Positions 1 through 11,600 of a DNA stretch of 39,552 bases are shown one piece after another. The position numbers were made by a program, and so were the translations under genes. The notes beneath the pieces are model-generated. The model was given only the letters and a program-made list of their open reading frames with translations. It did not search any database and was not told the DNA's origin. Origin of the DNA: Baffinella frigidus (lineage: Eukaryota > Cryptophyceae > Cryptomonadales > Baffinellaceae); the NCBI GenBank assembly GCA_026770585.1, contig MU646344.1:93133-132684 (forward strand), given 5' to 3'. How positions within the stretch are numbered: position 1 is the stretch's first letter; each line of letters starts with the position of its first letter.

Positions 1-81
<81 letters not shown>
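1..81. repeat. poly-G run at the window edge
   Basis: The first 81 bases are all G. The window also ends in a G run of 14 bases, there inside a palindromic element. A G run this long is either a homopolymer tract or a sequencing/assembly artefact at a contig edge; the sequence alone cannot separate these. Confidence 0.9.
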
Positions 82-2262
82 CGGAGGGGAACGCCGAGCT
101 GATGATGTTTTTCGGGGAGGATGGCGAGACGCTCGAGTGGCTTCAGGATTCGAGTGCCGACTCTCCCTCCAGCCTGACCACCAACCACGTCCTCGGGTGC
201 CTCCCTACCCTAGCTAGAGCGCTGTGCGGAGAAATTGGCCACCGAAAAATGGGAAATGGGGAAATTGGAGCCATTTTGTCCACTTTTGAGAAGTTCATGG
301 TACTAAATTTCTCAAAAGTTGACAAAATGGCTCCAATTTCTCGATTTTCCATCATTTCCCGTGGCCAACTTCTCTGCACAGTGCTCTACCACCACCCGGG
401 AGTGTCTCCCCTCCTTGCCGCGACCGCCCCCACCTGGCTCTGCCTGGTTCAGGGTTGATGGTTTAGGGTTGATGGTTCAGGGTTAAAGGTTTAGGGTTGA
501 GGTTTTGGGGTTTAGGGTTTAGGGTTTAGGGTTTAGGGTTTAGGGTTTAGGGTTTAGGGTTTAGGGTTTAGTGTTTAGGGTTTAGTGTTTAGAGTTGACG
601 GTTCACGGTTCACGGTTCACGGTTCACGCTTCACGCTTCACGGCTACGCGCTTGCGCCACCTCTCCCCCCGGTCGACAATCGACGCGTCACCAGCTTAAT
701 AGGGTAACGGCCTGAAAATGGGGTAGTTAGGCCTACGGCATTGCCTAGGACCTCCTACCGTAGGCCGAGACCTTTTGGTCCTAGGATCCCTCGGCCTACG
801 GTAGGAGGTCCTAGGCAATGCCGTATGCCTCACTACCCCATTTTCAGGCCGTTACCCTACGAAGCTGACCGTCGGTGTGCCACTCGCAGATTCGGTCGGG
901 GATCCCAGCACGCGGGCGGTACCAACGGGTCCGGAGGGGTGGGTGGGGAGGCACGGGCAGGGGAGGGCGACGTGGCTGAGGAGTCGTTTCTCGCGGGGCT
1001 GCGCGCCATCGCTGTCCAGCCCCGTCCCCTTCTGAAAGAGTGTCTTGGCACTCGTCCTCATCATAGAGTGACTTGTCACAAACCGCACGCCGACTCTCCC
1101 CCCCCCCCTCCTCCCTTGTGTCCTCAGAGGGTGTCTTGTCGCAGAGCACGTTCCTTGGTGTCTCTGTCCTGAAAGACACCACATCGCACAGCACACCAGG
1201 ACAGAGAGTCACACAGCAGGAGATTCATCTCCACAAAAGTATTCATCAATTGCTTTTGGCGCAACGAAATTTACTACACAAATGCTTTACTATTACTTTT
1301 ATGAGCAAACCGTGTAGTAATTTTCGTTGCCCAAAAGCAATTGATTCATACTTTTATGGAGATTAAGATGGCCTGGTTGGGTCGCGTGGTGTGTGTTATG
1401 TGTTGCTTCTCATTTCGGCCTCCATGTCCTTTAGGTCCTTTAGGTCCTTCGAGCTCCCAACATAGGCGGACACCGGAACTTATCCTGCAGAAAGGCCAAG
1501 CTTCCTTTCATGTAGAGTGCCTGACTGCACTGCCTCTTCTCGTGGCCCTGTGTCTGACTGAGACTTGTTGGTCCTAGGATCCCTCGGCCTACGGTAGGAG
1601 GTCCTAGGCAATGCCGTATGCCTAACTACCCCATTTTCAGGCCGTTAGCCTATGAGTGTGTTGCTTCTCATTTCTGCCTCCATGTAGAGTGTCTCACTGC
1701 ACTGCCTCTTCTCGCGTCCATGTGTCTGATTGTACTTCATTTCCTCGAGCAGCTCGACGGATCCCTCGACCCGATGCTGCTGCGCGCCCTCACCTCCGAC
1801 TTCTCGAACAGCCCCTCCCCCCCACGCCCCCACGCCCCGCACGCCCCCCTCCTCCTCCTGCCCGAGGACGCGCTCCTCCCCGCGGCGGGGTCCCCGCGAG
1901 AACGCCCGGCGGCGCGCGGCGCGACCCCGCCGCCCGGAGACTCCTCGTGCTCCTGGCTCACGCGCGACTCTGACGCGTCTGACGGCCCCGGCTCGGCCCA
2001 GCGGGGGACGCCGCGTCTCTCGGGGGGGGGGGCGCCTCGTGCCACCTGCCGCGCGAGCGTCGCCACCCACGATGTTGCGACGCAGGAGGATGGGGCGGGG
2101 GGGGGGGCGGGGCGTGGTGGGGAGCAGCGGGTGGGAGAATACTCGGTGACGTTTGTGCGGAAGGGGGGCGAGGTGGCGGGGGCGTGCGAGGCGCTGCACG
2201 TGGATCGGGGGAGAGAGACGGCGCTGAAGCGATACTACACGTCTCGCCTCGAACAGCTCCAG
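82..2262 (+). CDS. unrecognised multi-exon gene, exon pieces only
   Basis: Three stretches read like exons of one + strand gene, but I do not recognise the protein. About 82-175 encodes an acidic peptide (GEDGETLEWLQDSS). About 886-1050 follows an acceptor-like CACTCGCAG and encodes a peptide with AEESFLAGLRAIAVQ. About 1740-2262 starts near FLEQLDGSLDPMLLRALTSDF, passes through a Pro/Ala/Gly-rich low-complexity stretch, and ends in EYSVTFVRKGGEV then ALKRYYTSRLEQLQ with a donor CAG|GTCATC at 2262. The last part looks helical, possibly coiled coil. Between the pieces lie palindromic elements (699-860, 1227-1363, 1564-1653). The last 70 bases of the third exon are copied in inverted orientation at 5431-5499. 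The start lies outside the window and later exons were not found. Grouping these pieces into one gene is inference. Confidence 0.35.
214..388. mobile_element. palindromic element, family C copy 1
   Basis: A near-perfect palindrome runs from TAGAGCGCTGTGC to its complement GCACAGTGCTCTA, with inner arms around ATTGGAGCCATTTTGTC. Two more copies are at 16178 and 36557. The ends are TA dinucleotides. It carries no coding frame and resembles a MITE or foldback element. Confidence 0.85.
449..640. repeat. telomere-like TTTAGGG tract with degenerate flanks
   Basis: About 150 bp of GGGTTTA heptamers with GGTTGA variants, followed by a short run of GGTTCAC repeats. This is an interstitial copy of an algal/plant-type telomere repeat, not a chromosome end, because the surrounding sequence continues normally. 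Confidence 0.9.
699..860. mobile_element. palindromic element, family A copy 1
   Basis: Palindrome with ends TAGGGTAACGGCCTGAAAA and its complement, inner arms GCCTACGGCATTGCCTAGGA, and centre around GACCTTTTGGTCC. The ends are TA. This is the type copy of the commonest family in the window together with family B. Confidence 0.9.
1227..1363. mobile_element. palindrome with TTTACTACAC core, copy 1
   Basis: The outer arms read ATCTCCACAAAAGTAT and CAATTGCTTTTGG and their complements. The inner core is AATTTACTACAC...GTGTAGTAATTT. The core is shared with palindromes at 2662 and 22830 although their outer arms differ. Confidence 0.8.
1417..1512. repeat. family D repeat, copy 1
   Basis: An 80-95 bp unit with TTTAGGTCCTT, GAGCTCCCAACATAGGCGG, ACACCGGAACTT and CTGCAGAAAGGCC. 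Related copies lie near 14546, 27895 (inverted), 30570 and 36185 (inverted). Its origin is unknown. Confidence 0.7.
1564..1653. mobile_element. family A, right half only
   Basis: Only the right arm of family A is present, from the central TTGGTCCTAGGATCCC to the end CCGTTAGCCTAT. The left arm is missing, so this is a half element. Confidence 0.8.
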
Positions 2263-2440
2263 GTCATCTCCTGTCAGAACCCTCCATATAGTTCTCTTCG
2301 TTGATAGTGTATGAGCGACGTTGAGCCTACCGACACGGATTTAATCGTATATCATAAGGCTTTGCTAGTATATGTTTCCTCTGGCCAGGATGTGAAATCC
2401 AGGGGAAGTGAGGAAGCGCTTGTCGGGGTTGCCACTCCCA

Positions 2441-2590
2441 CCCATTCTACGCTAGACCTGAGGGTGGTCAATTACAAAAGTCAACTCCCCAGTGCCGCGA
2501 GGGCAACTTTTGGAAGAAAGCACGAATTTCCGTGCTTTCTGCAATGGAGTTGACTTTTGATTGCTCCCGGTCACGTCTAAAGTAGGCTCC
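2441..2590. mobile_element. palindromic element, family E copy 1
   Basis: The ends are CTACGCTAGACCTGAGGG and its diverged partner GGTCACGTCTAAAGTAG. Inner arms carry AAAAGTCAACT and AGTTGACTTTT. Other copies are at 17746 (inverted) and 31007. The central part differs between copies. Confidence 0.8.
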
Positions 2591-2596
2591 AGTCTT

Positions 2597-2660
2597 GTGG
2601 GTATCTAGGCTCTAAGAACACTTGAGGGCATAAGGTCATGCGGACGCCACCGTAGATTCA
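2597..2660. repeat. partial copy of the 14.3/14.4 kb inverted repeat
   Basis: This carries GTGGGTATCTAGGCTCTAAG and a diverged CATAAGGTCATGCGGACG...GTAGATTCA segment. The same order is seen at 14433-14515 and inverted at 14311-14400. Confidence 0.6.
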
Positions 2661-2661
2661 A

Positions 2662-2835
2662 TTTCATCCGGTCAGGTAAATAATTTAAATGATTCGGAGT
2701 CCCCCGAATGCACGAAATTTACTACACGTTTGTCACGTCCAGCCCTTATTATTACTAGTATGATCAAACGCGTAGAAAATTTCGTGCTTTCGGGGGACTC
2801 CGAACCATTTAAATCAAATACCTGACCGGACGAAA
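2662..2835. mobile_element. palindrome with TTTACTACAC core, copy 2
   Basis: Outer arms TTTCATCCGGTCAGG and CCTGACCGGACGAAA; mid arms GGAGTCCCCCGAA; core GAAATTTACTACACG paired with CGCGTAGAAAATTTC. No coding frame. Confidence 0.85.
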
Positions 2836-2860
2836 CTGGGCCTCTAGAGTCTTGCAGACA

Positions 2861-3040
2861 CGCTCCCCTTCTTCACATTTCTCTCCTGAAAGTACCTGGT
2901 GCCTACGTTGCAGTGGAACGTTGCAACGCCAGGCGTGGAACGTTGCAACGCCAGGCGTGTCTGCAAGCCTGGCGTTGCAACGTTCCACTGCAACGTAGGC
3001 ACCAGGTACGTTCAGGAGAGAAATGTGAAGAAGGGGAGCG
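2861..3040. mobile_element. 180 bp palindrome with internal tandem copy
   Basis: Outer arms CGCTCCCCTTCTTCACATTT and complement; inner arms GTACCTGGTGCCTACGTTGC and complement. On the left arm the unit CAACGCCAGGCGTGGAACGTT is present in tandem, so the arms differ in length. Confidence 0.85.
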
Positions 3041-3539
3041 CACCACTTAGCAGCCACCGGGGTCTTCACGGATACAGTCCATCTCAACGATTTGTTCTAG
3101 AATCTTATCCATTTGCATTGGATTCTAACCGCGTTTCCCCCGGATATCCGGGGGGAAAGGAACTCGGCCGCTGCGATGTGGGTGGCCACACAGGGCGCTA
3201 CGTGGGGGCATTCCAGGGGCGCCCTTTGAGCCATTGGGGCGCCCTTGGAGCCGTTTTCTCCTCAAATTGACTTTTGAATACCGTTTCCCCTCAAAAATGA
3301 CTTTGAAATACCCCCCCCTCCAGCCCTGCGTGGGTCGCTGGGAGCACACGAAACCATCGTGTGTATGTGTGTGGGGGGGGTTGCTCTGCACGGAGATGAT
3401 GTGGTGTGCGGGGCTGACTGGCTTTCCCCAGGCGGGCCCATTCCTACCGAGGCGGGCCCATCTGTCCCAGGCGGGCCCATCTGTCCCGAGGCGGGCCTAT
3501 CTGACGGCATGACGTCACGGTGGCAGGTGCGGTTGGTGG

Positions 3540-3945
3540 CAGCAGAAGAGCGTTCCCGCTCTCTTCTTCGAGGCCGCGCATAGCGAACCACCACAGAGGA
3601 CCACCCCCGGACCACCACGGAGGACCACCCCGGGGCGAGCACGGCCCAGCTTGCTGCACCCCGCGCCACTGCGGGTACACGTTTGAATAAATGTGAATCC
3701 ACCACAGAGGACCACCCCCGGGCGCCCGGGGGGTTGCATCACCGTTCGCCACCCTCGGTGGGGTGCTCGCACGGCCCAGCTGGCCATAGGTGAACGGCCT
3801 GAAAATGGGGTAGTTCGGCATACGGCATTGCCTGGGACGGCGTACGGCATTGCCTGGTGCAGCCGGCATACGGCATTGCCTGGTGCAGCTGCACCCCGCG
3901 CCACCGCGGGTACACGTTTGAATAAATGCGAATTTGTGTTGGATG
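3540..3945. repeat. tandem and dispersed repeats around two copies of an ACACGTTTGAATAAATG unit
   Basis: GGACCACC units repeat at 3588-3630 and 3700-3720. A segment beginning CTGCACCCCGCGCCAC and running through GGGTACACGTTTGAATAAATG occurs at about 3651-3692 and again at 3889-3930. Between them is a rearranged left half of family A (3786-3880) whose GGCATACGGCATTGCCTGG end is repeated three times. No convincing exon was found. Confidence 0.65.
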
Positions 3946-4020
3946 CTTCACTTTCCTCGCTAGGGGTGACACATGGCACGGCCGTGCAGATCGCGGCCGT
4001 GCGCTGCTTCATCATCCGAA

Positions 4021-4181
4021 AAGCTAACGCCAGCGAGGTACTTAGAGCCTACGGATTGCCTATGGTAGGAGCCCCCCTCATACGACTTTTAAAGACCTTT
4101 TTGTTTTACACTGTAAACGTCGTAGGAGGAGGGGGGGTTCCTACCGTACATGTAGGCTAAGGGGTCCGCTGGCGTTAGCTT
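4021..4181. mobile_element. palindrome with AAGCTAACGCCAGCG ends
   Basis: Ends AAGCTAACGCCAGCG and CGCTGGCGTTAGCTT enclose arms with GCCTAC and GGTAGGAGCCCCCC and complements. It resembles family A in arm content but has its own ends, so it may be a separate family. Confidence 0.8.
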
Positions 4182-4263
4182 GTGGCATTATTCAAGTGTG
4201 CAACATGTTGCCTGACGCCTAGTTGGACACACAGCGGCATGAGACATGCTGGTGTTTGACACG

Positions 4264-4384
4264 TACAGGGGTACCTCGCTCACAAGAAACTGCGCTCTCC
4301 TAGAACCCTACAGTAGGACCATGCCTAAGGCCCTACGGTGGTCCTAGGGGGGTGGCAGTTTCTTGTGAGCGAGGTACCCCTGTA
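4264..4384. mobile_element. palindromic element, family B copy 1
   Basis: Type copy: ends TACAGGGGTACCTCGCTC and GAGCGAGGTACCCCTGTA, then AAGAAAC, a C run, and a centre with CCTACAGTAGGACCATGCC. TA at both ends. About 121 bp. Confidence 0.9.
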
Positions 4385-4410
4385 CACGCGCAGGAGATGA
4401 CCGCAGCAAC

Positions 4411-4533
4411 TACAGGGGTACCTCGCTCATAAGAAACAGCGCCCCCCTAGGACCCTACAGCAGCCCCATGCCTAGGCCTCCATGGTGATCCTTGGGGGGG
4501 GGGGGCGTTTCGTATGAGCGAGGCAGCCCTGTA
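4411..4533. mobile_element. family B copy 2
   Basis: Same ends as copy 1, 27 bp downstream of it and in the same orientation. The right arm has a G run of more than ten bases. Confidence 0.9.
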
Positions 4534-5263
4534 GGAGCATCTACAGCATATTCACGCCGTCAGTGCATTGTTGACCTTCCCAGAAGAGAGCGTGCCAGTG
4601 GTGCCCCCCCGCTGGTGTCGATCACTCGATCTGACTCGTCACCCCCTCCACCGTCATTGCATCTGACACACTTGAACCCAAACCCTAAGCCCTAAGCCCT
4701 GACCTTCCCAGCAGAGAGCGTGATGGGAAAGAGGGTCGCCGTGCGAGAAGCACACTATGACACACACGAATAAATTCCAGGATTCATGCATCGAAGCCAC
4801 GCATCGCACGTGTGCCTCCCAGCGAGGCGTGGACGTTGCAGCGAGGCGTGTTCCTAGGTGACGTTAATTTAGGGTTGTCTCTCGTTTCGCCGCGAGCGAA
4901 GGCTCCTCCTGAGAAAGCTCCTACTGAGCAGACTCGGGCGCGTGACCGGAAGAGAAGGGCTGTTTTGATGGACGTCAGTCGAACTTCTCGCAGGGGGCAT
5001 CGTCTCGCACCTCCGTCTGGATGATCTGCTGGCTGAACACCTGCAAACACCCCCCGCACGAGAGCGCTTCAGCCCCCGAGCCTAGCAATGCGTGATCGAA
5101 ACGTCTACTCACTGCGCCCTAGCAGGTGCTCGAGCAAGTGCCGTCGCGTGCAAAGGCATCTGGTGCCAAGGGAAGGACGCGAGAGAATGGGGGTTAGATT
5201 TAGGGGGAAATGACAACGCCGTGGTTTCTCCCCGGAGTGGCCGAAGCAGAGCTCCAGCATCTT

Positions 5264-5426
5264 AATGGGGTAACGGCCTGAAAATGGGGTAGGTAGGCCT
5301 ACGGCATTGCCTAGGACCTCCTACCGTAGGCCGAGACTTTTTGGTCCTAGGATCCCTCGGCCTACGGTAGGAGGTCCCAGGCAATGCCGTATGCCGAACT
5401 ACCCCATTTTCAGGCCGTTCGCCTAT
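5264..5426. mobile_element. family A copy 2
   Basis: Complete palindrome with GGGTAACGGCCTGAAAATGG and complement. Its right end directly abuts the inverted exon fragment at 5431-5499. Confidence 0.9.
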
Positions 5427-5430
5427 GAAC

Positions 5431-5499
5431 CTGGAGCTGTTCGAGGCGCGAAGAGTAGTATCGCTTCAGCGCCGCCTCTCTCCCCCGATCCAAGTGCAG
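5431..5499 (-). pseudogene. inverted copy of the exon end at 2190-2262
   Basis: Read on the - strand this gives LHLDRGREAALKRYYSSRLEQLQ, nearly the same as the exon end at 2190-2262 (HVDRGRETALKRYYTSRLEQLQ). The changes are partly conservative. The copied exon end CAG is followed on the - strand by GTTCATAGG, where GT is supplied by the junction with family A copy 2 in place of the original GTCATC donor. It may be a decoy fragment or a real duplicated exon. Confidence 0.75.
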
Positions 5500-5600
5500 A
5501 GTGACCATAGGGTGGATATTCACCCTAACTCGCCCTAGGCAGGTCCTAGGGCCCTACCGTAGGGCGTATGAGCCTACTGGCCACTTAGGGATGCCCTTAG
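5500..5600. mobile_element. family F palindrome, partial
   Basis: Carries CCTAGGCAGGTCCTAGGGCC, CTACCGTAGGGCGTATG and CTACTGGCCACTTAGGGAT, the right part of the family F seen complete at 29197 and 31668. The left arm is missing. Confidence 0.6.
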
Positions 5601-8600
5601 ATGCTAGATACCCACAGTCGTGGAGGTGCTCGCGCGTGTGTACAGTGCACGTGTGTAGAGCAGCACGAAGACACAGAGGGAGGAGGGGGGGTTACAAAGA
5701 CGAGGAGGGGGCGGAGGAGGATGTAGAGGAAGAGGAATGTTGCGATGATTTGGATCCACGAGAACTTGCACACCTCCACGAACCCCGGCACGTACAGCAC
5801 CTGCTTCGGGGTTTGGGGTTTAGGGTTTAGGGTTTAGGGTTCAGGGTCAAGAGGTTGGAGTTTGGGGTTTGACGTTTAGGATTTAGGGTTTGGTGTTTGG
5901 GGTTTGGTGTTTGGGGTTGGGGGTTTAGGGTTTAGGGTTTAGGGTTTAGGGTTTAGGGTTTAGGGTTTAGGGTTCAGGGTTTAGGGTTTAGGGTTCAGGG
6001 TTCAGGGTTCAGGGTTCAGGGTCCAGGGTCCAGGGTCCAGGGTCCAGGGTCCAGGGTTTAGGGTGTAGGGTGTAGGGTTTAGGGTGTAGGGTGTAGGGTG
6101 TAGGGTGTAGGGTGTAGGGTGTAGGGTTTGGGGTTTAGGGTTCAGGTTTGGGATCAGGGGTTTAAAGGTACAGCGCACCTTCTCAGGTGTCATGCGCACG
6201 CGCAGCTTGACCTCGAAGGCGCAGCGGGGCTCGCAGCCCTTGAGGGGCATGGCCCACGCGGTGATGACAGGGTCGAGCACGGCCGTATCGTTGCGCGATG
6301 CCACCTGCACCCGGGCGTGCGCGAAGTGGTGCTTCTCGTCACCTCGGTCTTCTTCTCATACTTCGGCTGGACTGAGCGCCGCATCTCCCCGAGGTCCTAA
6401 ACTCTCAGCCCTCAACCCGGACCAATCGCCGCCACCACTTCAATAGAGCAACGGCCTGGAAATGGGGTAGTTACGCCTACGGGATTGCCTAGGACCTCCT
6501 ACCGTAGGCCGAGACTTTTTTGGTCCTGGGATCCCTCGGCCTACGGTAGGAGGTCCTAGGCAATGCCGTATGCCTAACGACCCCATTTTCAGGCCGTTAG
6601 CCTATGGACTTCACCGCTCACCACCAGGCCAGCCACCTGCGTGCGTGCTGCCTTTGCCCATCTTCCACCCTGCTGATTGACTGATGACTAGTCATGTATC
6701 GGGTGCCCGACCTCCGCCCTGCTGAGGGACTGATGCCGTGTCATTTGGGTGGTGTCTCTGTTTCGGCACGAGTGGTGCTCGTGGACCAGCTCCTGCTCCA
6801 TCATCGACTTGCGCCCGCTGCTGATCGCGCCTCCTAGCACCCTTTCCCCCCAAAACACGCTTTGCACCTCCTGTTTCTCGCGGCAAGCCTACGCCACGCA
6901 AGAGTGTAGGGCTGACCCGGGAAAACAAGCCAGTTCACACGGAATTTGTAACAACTTTCCGAAATTTCGATTTTTCTGTGGGAAGAATGTCCACTTATGA
7001 ACTTAAGAAATAGTAGAATTCTACTATTTCTCCTGTGGGTCACTCTGCCCTACACTCTTGCGTGGCGGCAAGCGGTCAGACGGTGCGCAGAAAAAGTTAT
7101 TTTCAAACGCTTTGGCGGGGCGCTGGTGCGGCGGGGCGGGTTCCACGGTGCACCCCTCACCATCAAAGGGGTAGAGAGGCGCGGGGAGGCGTCTGGGGGG
7201 GTGAGGCGGTGCCAAGCGGTGCCAGGCGCTCCGGAGTGGTAATTTTCATTGAACCAAAAGTTTTAAATTAAAACCGTTTTCCTTTGAAACCCAGGGCAGA
7301 ACGACCCCCGGGGCTATGGCGCAGCCATCAATCGCAGGAGGGCGCTTGCCCCACTTGCGTGCGAGATACCAAGGGGGGGGGGGGTCACCTCCTGTCCAGG
7401 TTGGATTCTGTGTGTCGTGACCCGGTTGAGCTGGTGGGGGGGGCAACGTGTGTTTTAATAATAAAAAATCTTAATAAAAAAATATGATATTCACACCGGG
7501 CATTTCGTCCATAATGCCGGCATGTGTGTGGAACGCCGTATCACCCTCACTCGAGGGGACAGGCAGCCACGGGGATCGAGTCGCTGGGGCGCCTTGGCGA
7601 GATACGAAGGGGGGGGCGTCGGAACCTCCTGTTCACTTTGGACGGAACGCTTCACACACCCCAACAAAATTTACCTCAGTGGCTTGCCTCGCCTTGAAAG
7701 GCCCTTACGACGGCGTGCCTCCACTTTCCGTCGGAACCTCCTGTTCACTTTGGATTCTGTGTGTCGTGACCCGGTTGAGCTGGTGGGGGGTGGGTGGCAC
7801 CTTGGCGAGGAGAGCCTCGAAGGAAGCCTCCTCGGCAGAGACGACGCGCCCGCGCGGGAACAGCCCCTCCTCCCCCGCGCCCCGCACACTCCCCCGGATC
7901 TGCCACCCAGTAAATATCTTAATCTGTAATTATATTAACTATCTTTTTCTAGTAATTATATCAACTGTTTTAATCTATCTTAATCTAGTAATTATATCAA
8001 CTATCTTAAAGTAATTTTATTAACTATCTTAATCTACGTAAGTAGTTATAGTAACTAACTTAATCGTCTTAAGTAATTATAGAAACTATCTTAGTTATCT
8101 CGTGCACCAAGCCAACGTCACGACGCGCGCGTTACTCACTGCTTCGCGCTCGTTCGCTTTGTGCCTGCCGTCTACCACACTCCCCCGGATCTGCCACCCA
8201 GTAAATATCTTAATCTTCTGAAGTAATTATAGTAACTATCTTAATCTGCGTAAGTAGTTATAGCAACTATCTTAATCGTCTTAAGTAATTATCTTAATCG
8301 TCTTAAGTAATTTTCGTTATAGTAACTATCTTAACCGTCTTAAGTAATTAACAAAACGTCACGACGCGCGCGTCACGCACTCCCAGCAGCAACCCGTAGC
8401 AGCTCTTAACCGGATCGGGTACTGTAGTAATTTTCAGCGAAACCGAAGAAATCTCTTCGGTATCTCACGTCAGCAATTCGAGGTCCCTAGGGTTTCCTAC
8501 CGTAGGGCCATAGGAAAGATTTTGTTTTAAATAAAATACCCGAACCCTTGCAAGGATCCGGCATAAGCTGCTACGGGTTGCTGGTGGTCCTTCGCGCTCG

Positions 8601-11600
8601 CTCGCTTCGTGCCTGCCGTCTACCCGTGCCACGCCCACGAAACCAGCAGCGTCCCGAAGCACACGAGGCAAGGCGGTCCGCGCGGAGGCGAGGCAGGGCG
8701 ACTGATCGCGCCATCAAGGTGGGGGGGGGTCTGGATGAGGGCGGCTGGCCGGGGGCGGCGGCGGCGGCGGGAGGGAGATAGGAGGGCAGGGGTGGGAGAG
8801 TGTGCGCGGCAGTGGCGCGGGTGTCTCCGCACACGCGAGGCGAGGCGGTCCGCGCGGAGGCGACGCTGGGTGACTCAGGGCGCCAGCCATGCGTGCTGGC
8901 TGAGGGCGCCAGCCATGCGTGCTGAGGGCGCCAGCCATGCGTGCTGGCTCAGGGCCCCGGTCGTGGACGCTGCGCCAGCCGGGGGCGCTAGCTGAGGGGA
9001 CGGCGGCAGGTGGGGCGGGGGCGGCGGCAGGTGGGCGCAGGAGGGGACGGGGTGCGGCACCGGCAAGGGGTTGGCGAGCTTGAGCGCGCAGGCTGAGGTC
9101 GCCAGCCGGGGGCGCTCGCTGAGGGCGGCAGACGGGAGAGGGAGGGGAGCTGGCTAGCTGGGGTCGCTGCGGGCGTCGGGACGCTGCTGGTTTCGTGGGC
9201 GTGGCACGGGTACACGGCAGGCACGAAGCGAGCGAGCGCGAAGGACCACCAGCAACCCGTAGCAGCTTATGCCGGATCCTTGCAAGGGTTCGGGCTAGCC
9301 AGCGCTGGCTAGCTGGGGTCGCTGCGGGCGGTGCACGCGGGGGGGGGGGGGACGTTTTGGTCCTAGGATCCCTCGGGCTACGGTAGGAGGCCCTAGGCAA
9401 TGCCGTATGCCCAACTACCCCATTTTCAGGCAAGAGGGGGGGAGGAGGGCGGCACCGGCAAGGGGTTGGCGAGCTTGAGCGCCATGCGGCCATCGATCGT
9501 CAGACGGCGACCAGGCACGCCTGCTGAGTAGTCGATGGCGATGGGCGCCTCCATGTCCAGCCGCACGCGGTTGACAAGCACGTACCGGAAGACCAGCACC
9601 CCCATCACCTGCTTGCCACCCTCTCAGTCAGTCAGTCAAGCGCCAGACAGCTCAACGCGTCATCCCCATCACTTTCATAGGCTAACGGCCTGAAAATAGG
9701 GTAGTTAGGCCTACGGGATTGCCTAGGACCTCCTACCGTAGCCCGAGGGATCCTAGGACCAAAAAGTCTCGGCCTACGGTAGGAGTTCCTAGGCAATGTC
9801 GTAGGCGTAACTACCCCATTTTCAGGCCGTTACCCTACTAACTGGCCACATCACGTATCCCCCGCACACGCGTTCACTCACCCTCACTCGCTCGCGCGCG
9901 CTCTCCCACGTTCCCACCCACCTTGTCTCGCCAGATGGCCAGCAAGCCACCCCAAGTGGCACGGGGTCCTGCCGCCCAAGTGGCGCGGGGTCCTGCCCCA
10001 AGTGGCGCGGGGTCCTGCCGTTGGGGAAGGTAACGCTTTTGGAAGGCAGACCCACCAGAGAGCTGGCAGCGTCAGCCCTATCACCAGCCAAAAAGCTGAG
10101 ATAGTCAGCTTGCACCCGCCACCTACCTGACAGGTCGCACCCTTCCTTAACCCCACATCCTAAACCCTCCTTAAACCCCACAACCTAAACCACCCTCCTC
10201 AAACCCCACAACCTGAACCCCGAAAACCCGAACCCCTAAATCCCTGAACCCGAACCACTGAATCCTAAACCCTAAACCCTAGACCAAGAGGACAAGGCCC
10301 GCCCCCCAGTGAGCGAGTCCCTACTGAGTGAGTGCGTGAGTGAGTGGGCCGCTTTCTGACTACCTCAACGACCCCCCCCCCCCCCCCCCCCGAAGACCTC
10401 TTGAAGGATGCTCCACTCCTAAATAGAGAGAGAGATCACTCGCACGAGGCTGGCTGGCGGGCAGCTGCCACCAATCAATGGCCGGTCAATCCGCAGGAGT
10501 TCATAGGCTGACGGCCTGAAAATGGGGTAGTCAGGCATACGGTATTGCCTAGGACCTCCTACCGTAGGCCGAGGGATCCTAGGACCAAAAAGTCCCGGCC
10601 TACGGTAGGAGGTCCTAGGCAATCCCGTAGGCCTAACTACCCCATTTTCAGGCCGTTACCCTATTGGAGTGCTGGGAGGGTGGGCGGAGGGGGCAACGAT
10701 GCCTGGCGGATAGCCTCGAAGTCGCGGGTCGGGAACGAGATGGAGATGTCGATGGCATCGGGGATGTAGTCTCTGTTCTCGTGCACCTTCTCCACCCGCA
10801 CGGAGGGTATCCGCACGGCCTCGCCGCCCGCCATCACGTTCATCGCCGCCACCGTGCTGCCAGCGAAACGCCGCATCGGTTACAACACTGCCGCCGGGTG
10901 GCCAAAGAAGCGTCCCGGTTGCCAAGCTGGCTGCCCACCTTGGCGCTGGGCATTGTGGTGGTTTTGCTGGTGGATCAGCTGTTTACAGTTTCCTGGTGGT
11001 AGCGGTGTTGGTGCTGGTGGCTTTGTTTAGGCCGAGGTCCTCCTGGTGGCGGTGCTCACAGAAAACCCTTCCCGAGAAAAATCAGTCTGTGTGAGAAAAC
11101 GGTACTGGGAGATAGGAGGGGCAGGCACCTGTACACCAGTTCAAAGGGGGCCCTGGTATTCGTGTTTTCGCCCAGGAGGCGCATTGCGAACTCCTGCCCG
11201 AATTCCACTTGCGGCTGCTCGCGGTATGAGCTCTCCTTGAGCCATAGGCCTGCGCAGGGACGCACCAGCAGACCACTCAGAGTTTTCCGTGACCTCGATG
11301 GGGTTGTTGAGCATTTGCTTCCGGGGGTCATCAACGTGGCACACCCTACACCCTCAACCCAAACCCTCAACCCTAGACTCTAAACCCTAACCTCCACACC
11401 CCACACCCCAAACCCCAGCCACCAGGACAATGTTTCAGCGTCCGCCGGCATACTAATAGGGTAACGTCCTGAAAACCGGGTAGTTAGGCCTACGGTATTG
11501 CCTACGGTAGGCCGTAGGGCCCCTATGACATAATGTTTCATAGGACCCCCCCTGAGCCCCTACGGCCTACCGTAGGCAATACTGTAGGCTCAAATATACG

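Noticed and set aside
1645-2199. 184-codon Arg-rich frame on the - strand
   Set aside because: Shadow of the GC-rich exon-like sequence on the + strand.
4264-4533. CRISPR array from repeated units
   Set aside because: The repeats are whole palindromes of about 120 bp at irregular distances in a spliced eukaryotic genome; no spacer pattern and no cas genes.
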